Of a stretch of 64,000 nt of DNA, positions 49,892-58,530 are shown one piece after another (the stretch's first letter is position 1; every line of letters begins with the position of its first letter). Both the position numbers and the translations under genes were made by a program. Source of the DNA: Paenibacillus sp. FSL R7-0337 (GTDB taxonomy: Bacteria; Bacillota; Bacilli; Paenibacillales; Paenibacillaceae). Under the pieces are notes generated by a model, which ran no database searches, was not told the DNA's origin, and saw nothing but the letters and a program-made list of their open reading frames with translations. Where the stretch lies: NCBI RefSeq assembly GCF_037969875.1, contig NZ_CP150218.1:6200001-6264000 (forward strand). The letters are read 5' to 3'.

Positions 49892-50590
49892 ATGAATATT
49901 CTGATTACAGGGGCGGGACGCGGACTGGGCCTTGAACTAACGGCGGCTGCGCTGGAGCGTGGGCATGCTGTTATTGCGGGAGTGCGGGATCTGACGCGCG
50001 GGCAGGCAGCATTAGCTGAACTGGCGGCAGTATACGGGGACAAGCTGACTCTAGTGACACTTGATGTGACAGACGAGGCTGGAATAGCAGCGCTTGCCGC
50101 CAGCCTGACAGAGCAGGCCCGGACACTTGGCGTCATCATCAATAATGCCGCAGTGCTGAATGCCACGGACACCGCACTTGAAGCGCTGGATATAGAAGAG
50201 ATGCAGAATGCCATGGATATCAATCTGTACGGGCCGATGCGGGTGATTAAGCACCTCCTGCCGCTGCTGACCGGGCCGGATGCTTCAATCATCAATATCT
50301 CATCAGAGGCAGGCAGTATCACCAATGCTTACCCGGGCAGCTATCCGTATACGATCTCCAAGACTGCGCTCAATATGTTCACGCAGAAGCTCCATGTCAC
50401 ACTGAAGGATCGCGGCATCCACGTACTCAGCGTCCATCCCGGCTGGATGCCTACCGATATGGGCGGAGCTAAGGCACCGCTTCACCCGCGCACCAGTGCC
50501 GAGGGCATTCTGGACCTGATCGGGCAGAGAGCCGAGCCGTCCGGTCATTTCAGATTCGTGGATTATACGGGTAAGGATATGGAGATATAG
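49892..50590 (+). CDS. Short-chain dehydrogenase/reductase
   Basis: The 232-residue SDR enzyme has the cofactor motif TGAGRGLGLEL near the start, LDVTDEAG at strand 3, INNAAV, the catalytic serine in IINISSEAGS and the YPYTISKTAL active-site tyrosine and lysine. C-factor-like relatives share the segment VLSVHPGWMPTDMGG. Substrate unknown. AGGAGGAA lies 8 bases before the ATG. It is convergent with the MFS gene downstream; no terminator is obvious between them. Confidence 0.93.
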   Translation: MNILITGAGRGLGLELTAAALERGHAVIAGVRDLTRGQAALAELAAVYGDKLTLVTLDVTDEAGIAALAASLTEQARTLGVIINNAAVLNATDTALEALDIEEMQNAMDINLYGPMRVIKHLLPLLTGPDASIINISSEAGSITNAYPGSYPYTISKTALNMFTQKLHVTLKDRGIHVLSVHPGWMPTDMGGAKAPLHPRTSAEGILDLIGQRAEPSGHFRFVDYTGKDMEI

Positions 50591-50653
50591 GGATACTCGG
50601 GCTAGCTAGTGCAGCATCAGGTTTAAATATATGGATTGCCAGCATCTCACATG

Positions 50654-51865
50654 TTAAGAGGCGAGCGGAGCTGTAATTTTCTCGTCCGGAGAGCGATGGG
50701 GCCAGAGCAGCAGTCCCAGTGAGCAGACTACCAGAACTACGCAGAGCAGGTAGGAGTGGCGGTATCCTAACCACTGGGCTGCGGCTCCTCCCGCCAGGCT
50801 TCCGGCCAGTCTGCCGATGGTTGTAGCATTGGTGTACAGCGTGGAGGCATAGCCGGGAAGGTCCGGCAGCAGATCCTGAATATAGCTGATTCCAATCGCA
50901 GAGATCACAGCGACAAAAAAAGCCAGCAGCACCTGTCCGGCGATGAGCTGCCACAGCTCACCTACTCCCATCACCAGCGCATAATAGATCCCCCCCATTG
51001 CCATTCCCCAGCCCAGCAGCACTTTGCTGTCGTATTTGGCTGACAGCAGCCCCAGCACCAGCATGAACGGAATCTCCATTAACGCGCAGACACTAGCCAC
51101 CGAAGCTACATTCTGTGTAGTGCCTCCCAGCGTATTAACAATGAACAAGGAGATATTCAGATTATTGGCCCAGTGTCCGGTATAGAGCAGGGTCAGGATA
51201 AGAAAAGGAACCAGTACCCTGGCATTCCGTTGCAGCCCGGCGGGCTGCTGGACACGCCGCTCGGGCTGCTGCTTAGCGGCTGAAGGCCGTACGAAGCTGA
51301 ACACCAGAAGGGCATTGATCAGGAAGATCAATGTGGTCGTTGAGAAAATCCCCTGAAATCCGAAGCGGCTCAGGAGCGCGGCTCCAGCCAGCGGACCGCT
51401 GATAAAGCCAAGGGAGAACATTGAGCGCAGGGCCGAGTTAGCCAAGGCATGATCAGGAGAGCTGCTGGCGCTCACAGCTTCTCTGGCGCTGGCGAATAAT
51501 TGCGGCATCGCCGGGGCGCCGGCTGCGGTGAATATTGTCATATAAGCCAGCAGCGGGTAGAAGTCATGAATGAATATGTATCCGGAAAAAGCAACAGCAT
51601 TGAACATCATACAGACCACCATCAGCCTGCGGCGGTTCAGCCCGGCGTCGGAGCGTTTGGCGATGAACATGCTTAAGGCTACCCCGCTAAGGAGGGTTAC
51701 CGCTGTAAATATTCCGAAGGTTCCGGCAGTAACGCCGAGTTTTTCTGTGAAGTAGACCGCCAGGAATGGAGCACTGATAGAGATGGCCATTCCCTGGAAC
51801 AGCATGCAGAGCAGGAATATAGGATAGGTTGGAATGAGGAGCAGAGCATAGGTTCTTTTGAGCAT
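50654..51865 (-). CDS. MFS transporter, sugar-efflux (SetA/SetB) type
   Basis: A 403-residue protein with 12 predicted membrane helices. Features resembling the sugar-efflux branch are LFQGMAISISAPFLAVYFTE in helix 1, SALRSMFSLGFISGPLAGAA in helix 5 and SALMEIPFMLVLGLL-like sequence (CALMEIPFMLVLG) in helix 8, where Set proteins carry AALEIPLM. Such pumps export sugars or sugar-like compounds. The gene stands alone; 51866-52140 upstream contains no gene and no clear operator. Confidence 0.82.
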   Translation of the reverse strand: MLKRTYALLLIPTYPIFLLCMLFQGMAISISAPFLAVYFTEKLGVTAGTFGIFTAVTLLSGVALSMFIAKRSDAGLNRRRLMVVCMMFNAVAFSGYIFIHDFYPLLAYMTIFTAAGAPAMPQLFASAREAVSASSSPDHALANSALRSMFSLGFISGPLAGAALLSRFGFQGIFSTTTLIFLINALLVFSFVRPSAAKQQPERRVQQPAGLQRNARVLVPFLILTLLYTGHWANNLNISLFIVNTLGGTTQNVASVASVCALMEIPFMLVLGLLSAKYDSKVLLGWGMAMGGIYYALVMGVGELWQLIAGQVLLAFFVAVISAIGISYIQDLLPDLPGYASTLYTNATTIGRLAGSLAGGAAAQWLGYRHSYLLCVVLVVCSLGLLLWPHRSPDEKITAPLAS

Positions 51866-52140
51866 AGAGTGTGTGGACTTCCTTTCAGCATCGTTTAGTC
51901 TTCTCTTTGATTTAATTATAGTATAACGTCAATAGCATAGGATGTGTCTGATTAGCATCTATACATTACGTAATCCCTAATAATGAACGGATTTTTGGGC
52001 CAATTGTTCAGGTGTTACTGTCAGGGAGAATCATCTAAGATGGAGGAGGATAGGACAGCCGGGCTGTGCGGAGGCAAGAGGACGCCGGGCTTGGCTGGAG
52101 ATGAAACCGTTATCATGAAAAAATGAAGGAGAGATTACAT

Positions 52141-54963
52141 ATGGACGCTGCTGCATATCCGTTTAGACAAATTGAATTGCCATTAGATGAACGTGTTCAG
52201 GATCTGCTCTCCCGGCTGACGCTTGCGGAGAAGGTTAGTCAGATGCCGCAATATCAGGCAGCCATTGAACGGCTGGGTTTAGGCGGTTACAAGCATGGTA
52301 CGGAGGGTGCGCACGGGATCTCCTGGCTGGGCAAAGCCACCTCGTACCCGCAGCCCAGCGGGCTTGCCTGTACCTGGAACCCGGCGCTGCTGCAGAGAAT
52401 CGGTTCGGCAATCGGGGATGAGGCCAGGGCCTTTTACCGCAAGAACCCTACTATTAACGGCTTGACTCTGTGGGCACCGACTGTGGATATGGAACGGGAC
52501 CCGCGCTGGGGGAGAACAGAGGAGGCCTACGGGGAAGACCCCGAGCTGACAGGCCGGCTGAGTACAGCGCTTGTCCAGGGAATTCAGGGCGATCATCCGG
52601 TGTATCTGAAAGCGGTAGCGACCCTGAAGCATTTCCTCGGGAACAATAATGAGATTGACCGGGGCGTGGCTTCGTCCAGCATTGACCCGCGCAATATGCG
52701 CGAATATTACCTGGAAGCCTTCAAGCCTGCCTTCAAGGAAGGCGGTGCACAATCCATGATGACCGCCTACAACTCCGTGAACGGTGTGCCGGTTATCCTC
52801 CATCCGGCGGTAATGGAGATTGTGAAGGGCGAATGGGAGATGGACGGCTTCATTGTCAGCGATGCCGGAGACCTGTTCGGCATTGTGAAGGACCATAAGT
52901 ATTATGATTCCTTCGCCCAGTCCATGGCGGAATCTATTAAGAATGGCATTGACAGTGTGACCGAAGAGACGGAGGAGACCATTAAGGTTATTCACGAGGC
53001 GCTCCGTGAAGGGCTGCTGACCGAGGCGGACCTGGACCGCGCGCTGGCGAACACCTTCCGCGTCCGTTTCCGGCTCGGTGAGTTCGACCCGGAGGAAGGC
53101 AATCCGTATACGAAGATCGACGACTCGGCTATTCTCAGCAAAGCGCATGGCAAGCTGTCGCTCGAAGCCGCAAAGGAATCCATCGTGCTGCTGAAGAATG
53201 ACAACGCTGCTCTTCCGCTGAATGCAGCCTCGTTGTCCAAGGTGGCTGTAATCGGCCCGCTGGGGGACGAAGCGTTCAGAGACTGGTATTCCGGCACGCT
53301 GCCCTATGCGGTGACCCCTTTGCAGGGAATCACGAAGAAGTTGTCAGGCAAGCAGGTCACCTTCGAGAGCGGGGATGACCGGATCATACTGACCTCCGCT
53401 GCCAGCGGACAAGCCGTGGGGTTTACGGGAGAGGACGGACGGCTCGCGGTGCTGCATGATCTGCCGGAACGCGGGGAGATGTTCCGCCATACGGCATGGG
53501 GCTGGACCGCTCATACCCTTGAATCTGCCAGCCGGGGACAATATGTTACCTTGACAGATGCTGGTACACTGACTGCTTCTGCGGATGAAATCTATGGCTG
53601 GTATGTGAAGGAATCGCTGAACCTGGTTCAGGAAGGCGAAGGCGCTGTCAGTTTGCGTACCTGGAATGATCAGCCGGTTGCAATCAGTGCCGAAGACGGA
53701 ACCCTCCGCGTCTCGGAAGAGGAGCCCTCTTCCGAAGCACCGATATTCCATAAGCAACTGGTAGTGGATGGCGTAGAAGCAGCCGTTGAAGCGGCGCGGG
53801 CCGCTGAGGTTGCCGTCGTATTCGTCGGTAACCATCCGCTCTTGAACGGCAAGGAGGAGATTGACCGGCCGGATATTGTACTGCCTGCAGAACAGGAGAA
53901 TCTGGTCAAGGCCGTCTATGCCGCCAACCCGAACACCGTTGTGGTGATCGTCGGCAGCTATCCGATTTCCTCCACCTGGATCGACGAGCATATTCCAGCC
54001 GTGCTGTACACTTCGCATAGCGGGCAGGAGCTGGGCCATGCCGTTGCAGATGTCCTGTTCGGCGATTACAGCCCGTCCGGCAAACTGAATATGACCTGGT
54101 ACCGCAGCGTCAGCCAACTGCCTGAATTCATGGACTACGATATTATCAAAGGCAAAAGAACCTACATGTACTTCGACGGTGAGCCGCTCTATCCATTCGG
54201 TCATGGGCTGAGCTATGCACAGGTGAACTATAACAACCTGTCGCTGGCAGCGGAGGAAATACAGCAGGACGGTAATATCAGTCTGACCGTAGAGCTTGAG
54301 AACAGCGGCAGCGTTGACGGTGACGAGGTCGTCCAGTTGTATGTCCAGTGCTTGTCCACCCGGATCAAGCGGCCGCTTAAGCAGCTGAAGAGGTTCGTCA
54401 AAATCCGGCTGGCTGCCGGACACAAGCAGACGGTCACCTTTACCTTACCCGCCGCTGAACTCTCCTTCTGGGACGTCAGCCGCGAACAGTACTGTGTGGA
54501 GGATGGGGAATACCAGCTAATGGTAGGCCGCTCCTCAGGAGATATCCGGCTGGCAGCCACCATCAGGGTGCATGGCGAGGCTGTTCCGCCGCGTGATCTG
54601 TATGCGCCGGTTAAGGCTGAGAATTACGATGATTACGATAGCGTCTTCCTCGATGAATGTAAGGCTGGCGGCGCTGCGGTACATCCGGTGAAGGGCGGGG
54701 CGTGGATCGCGTTCCATAATGTCCGGTTTGCAGAGGGTGCAGCAGGTGTCGAAATGCTGGTATCCTCTGTCCAAGGAGGCGTGGTTGAAGTCCGGATCGG
54801 CAGCCCGTCCGGCAAGCTGGCGGCTACACTTGCCATTCCGTCAGGCGGCGTTCAACAGTGGCACAGCCAGTCCACTATAGCAGATGTGGATGCTGGAACT
54901 ACAGATGTGTATCTTGTCTTGCAGGGTGAGATTCTGCTCAGCCGCATTCAGTTTACAGTGTAG
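52141..54963 (+). CDS. Glycoside hydrolase family 3 enzyme with a C-terminal CBM6-like domain
   Basis: The 940-residue protein has the GH3 TIM-barrel (about 15-330; WAPTVDMERDPRWGRTEEAY, LKHFLGNNNE, catalytic nucleophile D241 in GFIVSDAGD), the alpha/beta sandwich (about 345-640; VFVGNHPLLNGKEEIDRPDI), and a fibronectin-III-like domain (about 700-810). An unusual beta-rich insert (about 405-520) splits the second domain. The last 125 residues (from YDSVFLDECKAGG) resemble CBM6. There is no signal peptide. It is probably a beta-glucosidase or beta-xylosidase acting inside the cell. AAGGAGAG precedes ATG 52141; the ATG at 52123 overlaps that site and is not used. Confidence 0.9.
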   Translation: MDAAAYPFRQIELPLDERVQDLLSRLTLAEKVSQMPQYQAAIERLGLGGYKHGTEGAHGISWLGKATSYPQPSGLACTWNPALLQRIGSAIGDEARAFYRKNPTINGLTLWAPTVDMERDPRWGRTEEAYGEDPELTGRLSTALVQGIQGDHPVYLKAVATLKHFLGNNNEIDRGVASSSIDPRNMREYYLEAFKPAFKEGGAQSMMTAYNSVNGVPVILHPAVMEIVKGEWEMDGFIVSDAGDLFGIVKDHKYYDSFAQSMAESIKNGIDSVTEETEETIKVIHEALREGLLTEADLDRALANTFRVRFRLGEFDPEEGNPYTKIDDSAILSKAHGKLSLEAAKESIVLLKNDNAALPLNAASLSKVAVIGPLGDEAFRDWYSGTLPYAVTPLQGITKKLSGKQVTFESGDDRIILTSAASGQAVGFTGEDGRLAVLHDLPERGEMFRHTAWGWTAHTLESASRGQYVTLTDAGTLTASADEIYGWYVKESLNLVQEGEGAVSLRTWNDQPVAISAEDGTLRVSEEEPSSEAPIFHKQLVVDGVEAAVEAARAAEVAVVFVGNHPLLNGKEEIDRPDIVLPAEQENLVKAVYAANPNTVVVIVGSYPISSTWIDEHIPAVLYTSHSGQELGHAVADVLFGDYSPSGKLNMTWYRSVSQLPEFMDYDIIKGKRTYMYFDGEPLYPFGHGLSYAQVNYNNLSLAAEEIQQDGNISLTVELENSGSVDGDEVVQLYVQCLSTRIKRPLKQLKRFVKIRLAAGHKQTVTFTLPAAELSFWDVSREQYCVEDGEYQLMVGRSSGDIRLAATIRVHGEAVPPRDLYAPVKAENYDDYDSVFLDECKAGGAAVHPVKGGAWIAFHNVRFAEGAAGVEMLVSSVQGGVVEVRIGSPSGKLAATLAIPSGGVQQWHSQSTIADVDAGTTDVYLVLQGEILLSRIQFTV

Positions 54964-54998
54964 GTGTTCTTGCGTAGCGGGACCCTTGTATAGATGTG

Positions 54999-55043
54999 AA
55001 AAAAGCTTCTGGATGGCCCTTAGGGCGGTCCGGAAGCTTTTTT
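54999..55043 (+). terminator. Rho-independent terminator after the GH3 gene
   Basis: AAAAAAGCTTC and GAAGCTTTTTT form the outer stem, with a GGATGGCCCT/GGGCGGTCC inner stem. T run follows on the plus strand. Confidence 0.9.
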
Positions 55044-55115
55044 GTTGAACTGGCTGTGAATCAGTCCCTGAAAATACCATTACTTGTATACGGAATAATC
55101 AGGGAGTGACCTTCT

Positions 55116-57001
55116 ATGCCAAGCAAGATTGCAGTGCATAAACCGGCAGAGCCGCAGAGCGTGACCCACAGAAGACCAGTGCAAGTCCCGCTCGCAGACA
55201 AGGCGGCATTGAAACCGCCGCTGCGAACCCCGCTTGAGCTCAACCAGCTGGCCCACCGCCTTCGAACAGCCCCGGAGACTGTAAGCTCCAGAGAGTTCAA
55301 TCTGCTCAGCGGTGTAATTGGCCTGCGGAGCGCGCTTATGCTGCTGGACCAAGGCAAGCGAACCAAGCCTGAGCAGGCTGAACAGACCCGCGCGAAAGCT
55401 GCAAAAAACAACATACATGCAGTAGACTCCAAAAAGACTGCTGACGGCAAGTTACCGCCAATCATCGAAAAACCGGCTGCGGCCCGGGCCATCCCTGCCT
55501 TCAGGAAAACCTCACAGCCGGAAGCCATACGGGGAGGGAAGTCAGAGGTCAAGCCTGTCGTAGTCAAAGCACAGGCAGAGAAGGCTGGAAAAGCGGAGGC
55601 GGCAATACATGCCCGGTCAGAAGGCGGACTCAAGCCTCCGGCGAAAGTGAGCTCCAGTGAGAAGCCGGAACGCAAACCGGAAGCTAAGACGGAAGGGAAG
55701 ACCTCTTCGAGAATAGATGCAGCAGGTCGTAGGCCGGCAGACAAGCCAGCTGCGCCGGGGCAAAAGTCTGCAGACAATTCAGCTGCGCCAGGGCAGAAGT
55801 CTCCAGCAGCAGGTTCACGGACCTCTGCTTCGCCTCTGCAAGCCAGAAAGGCAACAGCCAAAGCCCCGGTGGTTCATATTAAAGGCAGCAACCCGGGCAG
55901 CGTAATCCAGCAGTTAGGCAGCATGTGCAGACTGTACAGGCCTCTGAGCTAGAGCAGTCCCGGCAGGATTTTGGAGAAAACCGGATTCAGCCTAAGCCGG
56001 ATAAGAGTATTCTCCGTTCGGCGCATAAGATTCGCGCGGTGGCGCCGCCAGCTTTTCAACTGAAACCCACGGGTTCAATTCCGCCCGATGTAGCTGGCTA
56101 CCTCAACCCGCAGCTGGCGGCTCAACTTCAGGTCCTTCCGTTCGCAGACAAGCTGATTAACAAAATTGCAGCGTCCAGCCCGGTCCAGGGCCTGCTTCAA
56201 CCGCTTCAGGGGCCTGTGGATAAGGTAGGCGGATTGATCGGCGAAGCCACACAAGGTGCAACGGGACTGGTCGATGAAGCCCAGTCGCAGACCAATCAGG
56301 TCTTCGGCAACGGCACGAAGCTGCTGGCTAATCTGTCCGGGATAAACGGAGCAGCAGGCAAAGACAACTCTGGCAAAGACAGCTCGGGTAAAAAAGAAGA
56401 GCCCAAAGCCGGTGGAAAAGCGGGCGCTGCCAAAAATGAAACCACCGGTGACTTCCTCGGCACTGTCAAGGGAGGCGTGCATACCCGCCTGTTAGCCTTC
56501 GGCAAGAAGCTTTTGAAATCAGGAGTTAATCTCGTATCCGCGGGTGCCGGGAAGCTCAAGAACGCCATTACCGGCCTGCTGGTCAACTTCAAAATCGGCA
56601 AAGAAAGCCACGAGCTCTGGGTCGAGAAACGCGGCAGCGGGCATGTGGTAATGATGGCTAGTAAGTATCCACAATCTTTACCCGTCATAATAAAGGGATT
56701 TAAGGGGCGGATAGAGAAATTAAAGCAGGATAAAAATGGAAATCCCGAAAATAAGAAAGATGATTCTGGAGTTAATGTTGAAGATCTGATCAATCCATTA
56801 AAAGCATCTGAAAAGAAGTTCGGAGCAACACCAGTAGACGATTTAAAGAAAGCAGATCTTGAGACTATAGTGCCTTTAATTAGAGCGCTAGAACTGTATT
56901 TGGAGAAAAGGGAGGGTGCTGCTGGCGGGAAGGAGGAAGTTGGAACACCGCCTCGATATGGAGATAGAAAGATTTCTCAAGAATTATATAAAAAAACTTA
57001 G
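55116..57001 (+). pseudogene. Frameshifted toxin-delivery/eCIS-effector-like gene
   Basis: Two consecutive frames form one protein. Frame 1 (55116-55952) gives 278 residues: a short helical block (LELNQLAHRLRTAPETVSSR), then a low-complexity lysine/alanine/proline region with two APGQKS repeats. At about 55915-55925 the reading moves to another frame, which continues from VQTVQASELEQSRQ to 57001 without a start codon of its own or a ribosome site. The second part has a glycine/alanine-rich helical stretch, a KDNSGKDSSGK linker, then FKIGKESHELWVEKRGSG-HVVMMAS, similar to the segment following the core in DUF4157/eCIS-type effectors as I recall them. The last 110 residues are lysine-rich and AT-rich. 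The toxin activity is not recognised. Confidence 0.6.
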
Positions 57002-57435
57002 AAAAAAAACACCTATTTATACTCTGTTAAATCACAAAGTGGTGAAATCCAATATTATGAGGGAAGAAATCCTTTAGAATCATTTAATAACATTGAATTA
57101 CAAAATAATTGGGACAAAATTCCTCAGTCAATTAAGTGTTTTTATGAAAACCTTCACAATGGATTTTACTTCTATGCGAGCAAAGCAATGGGGCTAGTCC
57201 CATTAGAGTATGTAACTTTTTTTGGTGACGATGAATGGGGAATAATTGAAAGTTTGAACGAGCCGATCCAAATTAATCTTCAAACAACTTTTGGTTTTAT
57301 TAATAATGGAATGGGTGGATATGTGGCAATTGATTATGAAAATGCTGAGAACGATGAGGCCTCTTTATGGTTCTCAAATGATCAACCAGAGTACAAAGTT
57401 AATTTTTGGGACAGCCTTCTTTATTACCACTCCAC
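57002..57435 (+). pseudogene. SUKH (SMI1/KNR4)-type immunity gene remnant
   Basis: Directly after the TAG of the toxin-like gene and in the same frame, the translation continues with YLYSVKSQSGEIQYYEGR and then a SUKH core: WDKIPQSIKCFYENLHNGF, MGLVPLEYVTFFGDDEWG, FGFINNGMGGYVAIDYENA and DQPEYKVNFWDSLLYY. The LHNGF and GYVAID blocks are hallmarks of SMI1/KNR4 proteins, which commonly neutralise polymorphic toxins. No ATG, GTG or TTG occurs in frame before ATG 57188, which lies inside the domain. The 3' end runs without its own stop into sequence belonging to the convergent AraC gene (the frame closes only at 57634). The stretch is AT-rich. Confidence 0.65.
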
Positions 57436-58347
57436 TCAATACGAACTCAAAGTCGAAGCCCCGCCAGACGCCCCCTGCGCCTTGCGGAACGCGGAAGGAG
57501 ACATGCCGCTCTGCTTATTGAAGATGCGGTTGAACTGGGAGAAGCTGTTGAAGCCGCATTGTCCGGCGATGTCAGAGATCTTGTGCCGGGTGTGGAGCAG
57601 GAGCTGCTGGGCTTTGCGGACGCGGGTCATCTGAATGTATTCGGTCAAGGTGAAGCCGGTGACGGTTCTGAACTGGTGCGATAAATAATAAGGGCTGATA
57701 TAGAACTCCTTGGAGATTAAATCCAAGGACAGCTCACTGCCGTAATGGCTGTGAATGTGGGCGGTGATTGAATAGATTTTTTGCATCATGGCATTGCCGA
57801 TCTCCTCCAGCACGTAAGCATTCTTGTCATTCTGCTGGGACAGACTGCACAGGAACTGCTGGAACAGACTGTGAATCAGCACAGGATTCAGCGGTGAAGC
57901 GCTGCGGGAACAGTTGAAAATAGCATTGAGCGGCTCGAACACGGCGCTGCGCGGGCCTCCGGTGAACCGGTAGATCGGAACCTCCTCGGCGAACGGCTGC
58001 AGCATTGTATTGTAAGCGATCTCAAGTCCGGGTATATTCCTGGGCAGGTTGAAGTTGATGATCAGCCGCTTATGCGGCGGACCTGCGGGATACTGGGTCA
58101 TATGCAGCCGGTACGGAGCAAGCAGAACAATGTCATATTGCTGCAGAGCATGTATATTACCTTCAATAATATGAGTAGCGCTGGAATCCAGCAGAATATG
58201 AATCTCATAAAAGTCATGATCGTGCTGAAACTCCATATTGATGTCGTGAGAGCGCTGATCGTAGTCAAAATAGTAAAAGAGCGGATCAGCCGGAGTATTG
58301 ATACGTATACTATATCCTTGTTCGTATAACAGGTCGCTGTCAAGCAT
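57436..58347 (-). CDS. AraC-family transcriptional regulator
   Basis: A 303-residue regulator with an N-terminal cupin-like sensing domain (about 10-150; FQHDHDFYEIHILLD, YDIVLLAPYRLH) and a C-terminal AraC double helix-turn-helix (about 195-290; LDLISKEFYISPYYLSHQFR and KISDIAGQCGFNSFSQFNRIF, then QSGMSPSAFRK). It is divergent from the GH38-GH105 operon and probably activates it on sensing a sugar. GGTGAGGAG precedes ATG 58347; the longer frame from 58362 overlaps that site. Its last codons (GGASTLSSY) face the broken immunity gene. Confidence 0.93.
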   Translation of the reverse strand: MLDSDLLYEQGYSIRINTPADPLFYYFDYDQRSHDINMEFQHDHDFYEIHILLDSSATHIIEGNIHALQQYDIVLLAPYRLHMTQYPAGPPHKRLIINFNLPRNIPGLEIAYNTMLQPFAEEVPIYRFTGGPRSAVFEPLNAIFNCSRSASPLNPVLIHSLFQQFLCSLSQQNDKNAYVLEEIGNAMMQKIYSITAHIHSHYGSELSLDLISKEFYISPYYLSHQFRTVTGFTLTEYIQMTRVRKAQQLLLHTRHKISDIAGQCGFNSFSQFNRIFNKQSGMSPSAFRKAQGASGGASTLSSY

Positions 58348-58530
58348 AGCCGCTCTCCTCACCGTTGCCTTTTTATTAAAGAAGTCTAAGCCGTTTCCAC
58401 CTGTATATTATAGGCCCGAAAAAGCAAAATATGCAATGAATGGGGCGAAATACAGCAAAAGTAGGGTAGTTTTTGGAGTGGAAGGTTTGTTATAGTGACC
58501 ATATGAAAGCGGATACAGGGAGTGATAGGA

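Noticed and set aside
53344..54423. 359-codon frame antisense to the GH3 gene
   Set aside because: Shadow of a certain gene; no motifs or ribosome site.
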